Positions 1 through 4,956 of a stretch of 10,154 nt of DNA are shown piece by piece (within the stretch, counting starts at the first letter, position 1; every line of letters begins with the position of its first letter). This DNA comes from Ignavibacteria bacterium (GTDB lineage Bacteria; Bacteroidota; Ignavibacteria; Tepidaquicellales; OLB5). The position numbers and the translations under genes are program-made. The notes under the pieces were generated by a model that was not told the origin of the DNA, did no database searches, and saw only the letters and a list, made by a program, of their open reading frames with translations. The stretch spans positions 1-10,154 of the forward strand of contig JAUQWT010000072.1 of NCBI GenBank assembly GCA_030835005.1. Direction: 5' to 3'.

Positions 1-330
1 GGAGAAATGACTGAAGCAGAAGTATCAAAGAAGGAATTGCTGAAGAAAGGGGTTAACGAAAAACACATCATTATAGAAAACAAATCTAACTCTACTTTGG
101 AGCAGATCTTGTATTTGAATAATAATCTTTACAGGAAGAACAACTGGAAAGAGATCGTAGTAATAAGTGACAACTTTCACTTACTGAGGACTAAACAGAT
201 CTGCAAGTTTTTCGGTATAAATGCTTATACAGTTGCTTCAGATACTCCTTTATCAACTGAGTCTTCGTTTAATTTCTGCATTAAAGAAAGTTTTGCTGTA
301 ATTTTGTTCTGGCTATTTGGAATAGGATAA
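1..330 (+). CDS. YdcF/SanA-like DUF218 domain protein, 3' part only
   Basis: The reading frame is open from the first base, and an ATG at position 7 is probably internal. DUF218 proteins normally begin with a hydrophobic anchor and a nucleotide-like strand (SGG type) that would lie upstream of this window. The visible part matches the C-terminal half of the family: TEAEVSKKELLKKGV, then an acidic residue followed by a Ser/Thr run (IENKSNSTLEQ), then the conserved His and Arg in DNFHLLRTKQICKFFG. The family includes E. coli YdcF, SanA and ElyC, which are envelope-associated proteins of poorly defined biochemistry linked to peptidoglycan or lipid-carrier integrity. The C-terminus ends in a hydrophobic run (AVILFWLFGIG) that could contact the membrane. 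nusB follows after 14 nt, so co-transcription is likely. The family call is fairly sure; a specific role cannot be given. Confidence 0.8.
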   Translation, partial: GEMTEAEVSKKELLKKGVNEKHIIIENKSNSTLEQILYLNNNLYRKNNWKEIVVISDNFHLLRTKQICKFFGINAYTVASDTPLSTESSFNFCIKESFAVILFWLFGIG

Positions 331-332
331 AT

Positions 333-340
333 TATCTTTG
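333..340 (+). promoter_or_regulatory. Candidate -7 promoter motif TAnnTTTG just before nusB
   Basis: TATCTTTG matches the Bacteroidota primary-sigma -7 consensus TAnnTTTG exactly. It ends only four bases before the nusB ATG, so a transcript from it would be leaderless or nearly so. No TTTG -33 element sits at the usual spacing: the nearest copies, at 316-319 and 303-306, are too close and too far. The match may be chance in AT-rich DNA, with nusB served by readthrough from the upstream gene. Confidence 0.35.
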
Positions 341-344
341 TATT

Positions 345-812
345 ATGGCTTTAACTAGAAGAGTACTCAGGGAAAGATCACTTCAGGTTCTTTATGCATA
401 TGAGCTGACCAAAGACCCCATTGAACAGATAAAGCTGCAGCAGCTTGCAGACATTGAAAAAAAAGATGACAGAAAATTTTGCGAAGACCTGATCAGGATC
501 ACAATTGAAAATAATGATAAGTTTGAAGTGATCATTAAAAACACTGTTGATAACTGGGATATGGAAAGAATTGCTCTTATTGATTCAATCATTATAAAAA
601 TGTGCCTTACCGAATTTTTTCACTTCGAAGATATTCCGCCTAAAGTATCAATAAATGAATCTATTGATATTGCAAAGGATTTCAGCACCCGCAATTCCGG
701 TAAATTCGTAAATGGAGTACTTGATGCAATCCTTGAAAAGCTTGATAAAGATAAGCTGATCACAAAAAAAGGCAAGGGTCTCATCGGCGGAAGAAAACAT
801 GCTGTAACATGA
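345..812 (+). CDS. nusB: Transcription antitermination factor NusB
   Basis: This is a 155-aa protein of normal NusB length. NusB is an all-helical RNA-binding protein that pairs with NusE (ribosomal protein S10) on boxA RNA, promoting antitermination and maturation of rRNA transcripts in the cytoplasm. Family signatures occur in order. The N-terminal RRVLRERSLQVLYAYE (residues 5-20) is the usual arginine-rich first helix. The WDMERIALIDSIIIKMCLTE block (71-90) corresponds to the conserved W..eRia.iD..ilr.a..E. The IPPKVSINESIDIAKDFS block (97-114) is followed by SGKFVNGVLDAIL (118-130), the most conserved part of the family. The C-terminal tail (about 138-155) is short, basic and probably disordered. 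The ATG is the only reasonable start, because the arginine-rich helix follows directly. No Shine-Dalgarno site is visible. It lies 14 nt after the DUF218 gene and 43 nt before a transporter gene. Confidence 0.95.
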   Translation: MALTRRVLRERSLQVLYAYELTKDPIEQIKLQQLADIEKKDDRKFCEDLIRITIENNDKFEVIIKNTVDNWDMERIALIDSIIIKMCLTEFFHFEDIPPKVSINESIDIAKDFSTRNSGKFVNGVLDAILEKLDKDKLITKKGKGLIGGRKHAVT

Positions 813-855
813 TATAAACCTCACCGGGCTCAATAAAACAAGATCATTTCAATCA

Positions 856-2121
856 ATGAAAAAACCTTCATCCAGAGGCAAGTGGTTTACTAAAGATGTT
901 TTCAACTGGTCACTTTTTGATTTTGCGAATTCTACATTTGCAACAATAGTTGTGGCCTTCGTTTTTGCTATTTACTTCAAAAAAGTAGTAGCTCAAAATG
1001 CACCCGCAGCAGATCTTTACTGGTCAACAGCAATTAATATTTCAATGCTGCTTGTTGCTTTCTTAAGTCCAGTGCTTGGGGCAGCCAGCGATCATTACGG
1101 AAACAAGAAGAAGTACCTCATATTCTTTACATTCTTATGCATTGCCTCAACATCACTGCTTTATTTCATAACTGAAGGAATGGTGCTTTGGGGAATGATA
1201 CTCTTTATTCTGGCAAACATCGGTTTTCAGGCAGGACTGGGATTCTATGATGCTTTTATCAAAGAAATTGCAGAGTACAGGAATTATAATAAAGTTTCTT
1301 CCCTGGGGTATGCCGTTGGTTACATTGGCTCTCTTGTATCTTTAGTTACAGTAATAATTCTGCAGAATGAACCAAGAATGACCTTCCTTGCTTGCGCTGT
1401 TATGTTTTTTATTTTTTCACTGCCTATGTTCCTCCTTGTAAAAGAAAAACCCGTTGATCAGACTGGTGGAATTTTTTCAACAAACTTTTTTGCAACAGGG
1501 ATGAAACGGACCCTTGACACTCTGAAGCACATCAATAGTTATAAGAACATTAGATTGTATTTGATATCATATTTCCTTTACATTGACGGGGTAAATACGA
1601 TAATTTTCTTTTCTGCCAATTATGCTCAAACTACACTGCATTTTGAGATTCCCGATTTGATATTGTTCTTCATTATTGTACAGGTAACAGCATTAGGGGG
1701 TTCGTTTTTATTCGGATGGTTTGCAGACAAAATCGGCACGAAGAAAACCTTATTGTTCATCATCATTAGCTGGGCAGTAATAACACTTATGGTATTTTTT
1801 GCAGATACAAAGATGATCTTTCTGATAATTGGTGCTTTTGCAGGAACGTTTCTTGGTTCATCTCAGGCACTTTCCCGCAGTTTCATGGGAAGCATTACCC
1901 CTGATGAGAAAAAGACCGAGTTTTTCGGGTTTTATAGCCTGTTTGAAAAGACGTCAACGATTTTGGGGCCGCTGACATTCGGTTTGGTATCATGGTTGAC
2001 CGGCAACCAGCGGTTCGCCATCATATCTATTCTGGTTTTTTTTGTTGCCGGATACTTCGTCTTCCGCAAAGTTAAAGAAGAAACAAAAGCCCCGTCATTT
2101 CCTGAGAAACAACTGGGCTAA
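856..2121 (+). CDS. Major facilitator superfamily transporter, UMF1 (Atg22-like) family
   Basis: A 421-aa inner-membrane protein with about twelve hydrophobic segments. UMF1-type signatures are clear. FNWSLFDFANSTFAT (residues 16-30) opens the first membrane segment. A motif-A-like loop, SDHYGNKKK (78-86), follows segment 2. YNKVSSLGYAVGYIGSL (144-160) matches the family's R-V-S-x-LG-x-A-x-GY-x-G block. The second-half motif-A loop is FADKIGTKKT (289-298), followed by GSSQALSRS (334-342) and FFGFYSLFEKTSTILGPLTFG (356-376). The family is widespread in bacteria and related to yeast Atg22, a vacuolar amino-acid effluxer, but most bacterial substrates are unknown, so none is assigned. The 43-nt gap from nusB holds no terminator and no convincing promoter, so readthrough from nusB is likely. 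It converges with the next gene across only 20 bp. Family call is strong; substrate is open. Confidence 0.9.
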   Translation: MKKPSSRGKWFTKDVFNWSLFDFANSTFATIVVAFVFAIYFKKVVAQNAPAADLYWSTAINISMLLVAFLSPVLGAASDHYGNKKKYLIFFTFLCIASTSLLYFITEGMVLWGMILFILANIGFQAGLGFYDAFIKEIAEYRNYNKVSSLGYAVGYIGSLVSLVTVIILQNEPRMTFLACAVMFFIFSLPMFLLVKEKPVDQTGGIFSTNFFATGMKRTLDTLKHINSYKNIRLYLISYFLYIDGVNTIIFFSANYAQTTLHFEIPDLILFFIIVQVTALGGSFLFGWFADKIGTKKTLLFIIISWAVITLMVFFADTKMIFLIIGAFAGTFLGSSQALSRSFMGSITPDEKKTEFFGFYSLFEKTSTILGPLTFGLVSWLTGNQRFAIISILVFFVAGYFVFRKVKEETKAPSFPEKQLG

Positions 2122-2141
2122 TTTCATAATTTGATATTTGT

Positions 2142-2948
2142 TTACTTTCTGCCGATGAAAAATGTTGCACCAACATAAAATTGCAGGTACATCATAGTTC
2201 TATCTTTTGTCAGATTTGGACTCAGCCCGGAATCTTCTTTATCGTTTATTTCCAGTTTATTGAGTTCGAATGTCTTCTTTGAATCTTTTAAAAGCAGGTT
2301 GGGCAGTTTATATTTTACTCCTATTGCGATTCCAAATGCTTTTGTTAATCTGCCATTCACCCCGCCGCCTAAACCTAATCCAAGTCTGGCCGCCTGTTTA
2401 TACGTATAAGAAACTTCAACACCGGTTGAGTTTGGGGTTTGCCTGTAAGTACCAAAAAGCATATTCAGGCCGATATCGAAATTTGCATAAGGTGTCCATG
2501 TTGACTTGTTAACAAATGCGTATTCAAAGCCAACAGCCGCAGAAAAATTATGGAGCCACATTTTGGATTTCCCCGGCGTTGAGCTGATGGTATCCGGCCA
2601 AACTGGCAGAAAATTTGCTTTTATGTAGGCTGTACTGTTATCGCTGTTCATAAAAAGATCATACCCCAACATAATGTACGGACGCAGCCTGCCTTTCTTT
2701 TCAGTATTCAATTTCATATAGATCTGTGTGCCAAAGCCCATTTTAACACCGTAATTCTTGAATGTAAATTGCTCGCCCACTTCTCCAGACATGTTTGGAA
2801 GCGGTTGAGAATATGAAAAATTCCACTCAATCATAAATGCAGCAGGTCTTTTGAGTTTATTTGTAACAGTTTTTTTCTGTGAAAGTAGAGATGACGAAAC
2901 AAAGAATGAAACTAAAAGTAAAAAGACAGTAAATGTTCTTATTCTCAT
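2142..2948 (-). CDS. Predicted outer-membrane beta-barrel protein, 268 aa
   Basis: I do not recognise a named family. Residues 1-23 form a Sec signal peptide: two arginines, a hydrophobic stretch FLLLVSFFVSSSLL, then SQ at the cleavage region. The mature part alternates short amphipathic strands rich in Tyr, Phe and Gly with polar turns, for example YGVKMGFGTQIYMKL, YIMLGYDLF, AAVGFEYAF, NFDIGLNMLFGTY, ARLGLGLGGGVNGRL and IAIGVKYKLP. The last strand, MMYLQFYVGATFFIGRK, resembles a C-terminal beta-signal for BAM insertion, although the terminal residue is basic rather than aromatic. Size and pattern suit an 8- to 12-strand barrel of the OmpA/OprF N-domain or porin-like type common in Bacteroidota. 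There is no OmpA peptidoglycan-binding domain, so it is probably a stand-alone barrel. The ATG is well supported by an AGGAG ribosome site. No cargo or partner can be inferred. Confidence 0.72.
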   Translation of the reverse strand: MRIRTFTVFLLLVSFFVSSSLLSQKKTVTNKLKRPAAFMIEWNFSYSQPLPNMSGEVGEQFTFKNYGVKMGFGTQIYMKLNTEKKGRLRPYIMLGYDLFMNSDNSTAYIKANFLPVWPDTISSTPGKSKMWLHNFSAAVGFEYAFVNKSTWTPYANFDIGLNMLFGTYRQTPNSTGVEVSYTYKQAARLGLGLGGGVNGRLTKAFGIAIGVKYKLPNLLLKDSKKTFELNKLEINDKEDSGLSPNLTKDRTMMYLQFYVGATFFIGRK

Positions 2949-2955
2949 CTTATTT

Positions 2956-2960
2956 CTCCT
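2956..2960 (-). promoter_or_regulatory. Strong Shine-Dalgarno site for the 268-aa barrel gene
   Basis: On the minus strand AGGAG lies 7 nt before the ATG at 2948, in the context AAGAGGAGAAATAAG. It is the clearest ribosome-binding site in the window. The other genes have weak or no Shine-Dalgarno sequences, so this site fixes the start and suggests comparatively efficient initiation. Confidence 0.75.
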
Positions 2961-2996
2961 CTTGAAGGTTAGTTCTTTTACTGTGTTCTAATACTA

Positions 2997-3027
2997 CGAA
3001 TTTACATGAAATTTCAAATAAAAACAA
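2997..3027 (-). promoter_or_regulatory. Possible promoter of the 268-aa barrel gene
   Basis: Reading the minus strand, TAAATTCG (3004-2997) matches the -7 consensus TAnnTTTG except at one position. TTGTTT (3027-3022) lies 17 nt upstream and could serve as a -35/-33 element. The placement would give a 5' leader of roughly 40 nt including the AGGAG site. Both elements are imperfect and the region is AT-rich, so this is tentative. Confidence 0.28.
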
Positions 3028-3032
3028 CTTTC

Positions 3033-3052
3033 AAACCACTATAAAACACTAT
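3033..3052 (-). repeat. Two tandem 10-bp repeats ATAGTGnTTT upstream of the barrel gene
   Basis: The minus strand reads ATAGTGTTTT (3052-3043) followed at once by ATAGTGGTTT (3042-3033). A weaker third unit, GAAAGTTGTTTT, comes next. Two copies one helical turn apart, just upstream of the tentative promoter and just past the terminator of the neighbouring gene, could be a regulator site. Two short copies could also be chance. Confidence 0.35.
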
Positions 3053-3057
3053 AATAA

Positions 3058-3081
3058 AAAACCCCGAATTCACGGGGTTTT
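3058..3081 (-). terminator. Intrinsic terminator of the T9SS cargo gene
   Basis: An inverted repeat pairs AAAACCCCG (3058-3066) with CGGGGTTTT (3073-3081) around a 6-nt loop. On the minus strand the stem is followed by a T-rich tract (TTTTTTATTAT). It lies about 46 nt beyond the TAG stop of the 556-aa gene and upstream of the barrel gene's start, so it separates the two transcription units. Confidence 0.88.
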
Positions 3082-3127
3082 AGGAAAGTGAAAGAAATGA
3101 AGTGAAATGAAAATACTTTATGCTAGA

Positions 3128-4798
3128 CTACTTAACTAAAATCAGTTTCTTAACGGCACTCCACGTTGAATTGTTATTGCCTACTGTTAGTTTATAGATA
3201 TACACGCCGCTTGGCAAGCCTGAAGCGTTGTAGTTCATTTTATACTGCCCTGCTGTTACATTCTCATTTAAGATTACAGCTATTTCTCTTCCCAGAATAT
3301 CATAGACCACCATCCTGGCAAATCCGGTTTGTGCTACATCAAAACTTATAGTTGTAGAAGGATTGAACGGATTTGGATAGTTCTGCTTTAGGTCAAATGA
3401 ATTCGGAATAGTATTGCTTATAGGCTGGATTCCAATCGGAAGCGCTTTATAGTCAATTGTATCCGGCCTGAAGTTGGTCCAGCCATTTGCCCATGTCCCG
3501 TTCTGGTCAAACGCACCTCTGTAAGTTGTTGGAGTAAAGAAAGGATCATTTAGACCCGGAAAAGTAAAATTGGCCCCGCTAAGTGCGGGTGAACTTGCCC
3601 CGGGAGTGAAATAGGAGGGGCTGTAATTTCCTGTATATACGCCACCGTACGGATTTGTTAACTGTGATCCGGATGCAGCAGCAAAAACTGTATTATTTGC
3701 ATTGGTATATGCTAACGCATCAAATCCGCAGCCCGCATTTGTTGAGGCCCCAAGTGTATAACAACCTGCAAGTACATTGGCCTTAACTCTTGCAGAGTCA
3801 TTCTGCATTGCGCACGTTAAGCCTGTTCCGTCATAGAATAGTCCGGTAGGCCATCCCATAATGACAGAATTAGTAACACTTATAAGAGAGTTCCTTCTCA
3901 AATGCCCGGCTCTGGTGTAATTAGGATTAACCAATGAAGTATCATATTGTTTTGGACCTATTGATGTAACATTTGAGAATAATGGGGCAGTTCTTGGAGT
4001 ATTGTAGTTTGGGCCGTTATTGTTATCCGATTCAAAACATGTAGATCCGCTTACATCTGCAATACTGGGTTTTCTGACTCCCAGTAAGAACTGAAGCTTG
4101 CCTCTGTAGCCGAAATCCGTATCAAATTCATCATCAACCGGGAAGTATGATATTAGATACTTGCAATTAACAGTCCCGCCAAACCACTCAAAGGAGTCGT
4201 CACCGTTATATGCAACCATAACATATTCTATGGTTGTTGCAGAACCAACGCCGCCCATTGTAAGTCCGTTAATTTCGTTATTGGGCGAAAGTGCGATGCC
4301 TGAATACTCTATTCTTACATAGCGGAAAGTACCTGAATTGTCATTATCATTCTGTCCGCCATAATATACAGATGGTGATATACCTTCGATTGCAGCGGTA
4401 TCTGAACCGGATGTAGTGTTTATTCTTGCTCTACCAAGAATCACTATTCCACCCCAATCCCCAGCACTTCTTGAGCCAACAGGCTGTGCGCTGGTGAATA
4501 TTACCGGGGCTCCGGCCGAACCGTTTGCATTAATCGTGCCGCCTCTTTCTACAACAAGGGTTCCTTTAGAATTTTTGTCTCCAAATATTTGCGTTCCCGC
4601 GGGAATGTTTAGTGTTCCGCCGGATTTCACAAACACTGTTCCGAGCATTAAATATCTTTTTGTATTCAACAGAGATAGATTTGAAGTAATATTACCCTGC
4701 AATGTATCAGTCCATGTATTTGAAAGTACTGATGAACTGAGTATGATCAATGATATAAAAGCTAACAGAAAATTTCTTAACATTTTTAACCCTTTCAT
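3128..4798 (-). CDS. Secreted T9SS cargo protein with beta-helix-like body and type A sorting domain
   Basis: This 556-aa protein is exported by Sec and then type IX secretion. A signal peptide covers about residues 1-27. Residues 49-130 carry short hydrophobic strands of the kind found in right-handed beta-helices (LMLGTVFVKSGGTLNIPAGT, GTLVVERGGTINANG, DWGGIVILGRARIN). The centre (about 135-260) has conserved-looking motifs YYGGQNDNDNSGTFRYVRIEY, NNEINGLTMGGVG, NGDDSFEWFGGTV and the acid-rich PVDDEFDTDFGYRGKLQF. Residues 468-556 are the sorting domain, with QNYPNPFNPST (472-482), YDILGRE (499-505) and GLPSGVYIYKL (527-537), which would be removed by the PorU-type sortase on surface attachment or release. 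I know this body type as uncharacterised proteins of Bacteroidota and some Proteobacteria, often beside TonB receptors; no enzyme activity is established. The ATG at 4798 has no Shine-Dalgarno site. Residue Met6 is an alternative start, but ATG 4798 lies exactly as far from its -7 motif as the receptor ATG does from its own. Confidence 0.85.
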   Translation of the reverse strand: MKGLKMLRNFLLAFISLIILSSSVLSNTWTDTLQGNITSNLSLLNTKRYLMLGTVFVKSGGTLNIPAGTQIFGDKNSKGTLVVERGGTINANGSAGAPVIFTSAQPVGSRSAGDWGGIVILGRARINTTSGSDTAAIEGISPSVYYGGQNDNDNSGTFRYVRIEYSGIALSPNNEINGLTMGGVGSATTIEYVMVAYNGDDSFEWFGGTVNCKYLISYFPVDDEFDTDFGYRGKLQFLLGVRKPSIADVSGSTCFESDNNNGPNYNTPRTAPLFSNVTSIGPKQYDTSLVNPNYTRAGHLRRNSLISVTNSVIMGWPTGLFYDGTGLTCAMQNDSARVKANVLAGCYTLGASTNAGCGFDALAYTNANNTVFAAASGSQLTNPYGGVYTGNYSPSYFTPGASSPALSGANFTFPGLNDPFFTPTTYRGAFDQNGTWANGWTNFRPDTIDYKALPIGIQPISNTIPNSFDLKQNYPNPFNPSTTISFDVAQTGFARMVVYDILGREIAVILNENVTAGQYKMNYNASGLPSGVYIYKLTVGNNNSTWSAVKKLILVK

Positions 4799-4832
4799 GA
4801 ATTCGTTTTGTGTTTTTTGATTGTTTAATAAA

Positions 4833-4840
4833 CAAATTTA
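4833..4840 (-). promoter_or_regulatory. -7 promoter motif TAAATTTG of the T9SS cargo gene
   Basis: The minus strand reads TAAATTTG, a full match to the Bacteroidota -7 consensus TAnnTTTG. It ends 34 nt before the ATG. No TTTG is present at the -33 position, and direct repeats occupy that region instead, as expected for an activator-dependent promoter. The motif overlaps a 7-nt tandem repeat, ACTTAAA twice (4850-4837). Confidence 0.6.
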
Positions 4841-4849
4841 AGTTTTAAG

Positions 4850-4888
4850 TGTTAGTAGTGTGATAAGGAATTGTTAATGTATTGTGAA
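4850..4888 (-). promoter_or_regulatory. Four 11-nt-spaced TTAACA-like direct repeats: probable OmpR/PhoB-family operator
   Basis: On the minus strand TTCACA (4888-4883), TTAACA (4877-4872), TTATCA (4866-4861) and CTAACA (4855-4850) begin exactly 11 nt apart. Each matches TTAACA at five or six of six positions. Four hexameric direct repeats with 5-nt gaps are the known layout of B. subtilis PhoP boxes, and 11-nt direct repeats are general for PhoB/OmpR-type response regulators. The array starts 15 nt before the -7 motif, covering roughly -24 to -62 from the inferred transcription start, the usual activator position. The identity of the regulator, and therefore a phosphate signal, is inferred. 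Confidence 0.6.
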
Positions 4889-4909
4889 TATATTAAGCAG
4901 GTAAACAAA

Positions 4910-4934
4910 AAATCCCGTCATAATGACGGGATTT
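4910..4934 (-). terminator. Intrinsic terminator of the TonB receptor gene
   Basis: A perfect 11-bp stem pairs AAATCCCGTCA (4910-4920) with TGACGGGATTT (4924-4934) around TAA. On the minus strand it continues into TTTTTTGTTTAC. It lies 22 nt beyond the receptor stop and upstream of the cargo promoter, so the two genes are not a simple operon. Confidence 0.93.
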
Positions 4935-4956
4935 AACAAAACATCTTAACAAGATT

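Noticed and set aside
2122..2141. Bidirectional terminator between the converging transporter and barrel genes
   Set aside because: The 20-bp gap and the flanking codons show no GC-rich inverted repeat; no hairpin could be supported.
3128..4798. Reading the 556-aa protein as a SusD-like lipoprotein because it follows a TonB receptor
   Set aside because: It has no lipobox cysteine after the signal peptide and no SusD/RagB helical pattern, and it ends in a T9SS sorting domain.
4416..4820. 134-aa open frame on the plus strand over the start of the T9SS cargo gene
   Set aside because: It is antisense to a clearly coding region, shows no family features, and runs into the cargo promoter. It is a shadow of the real gene.
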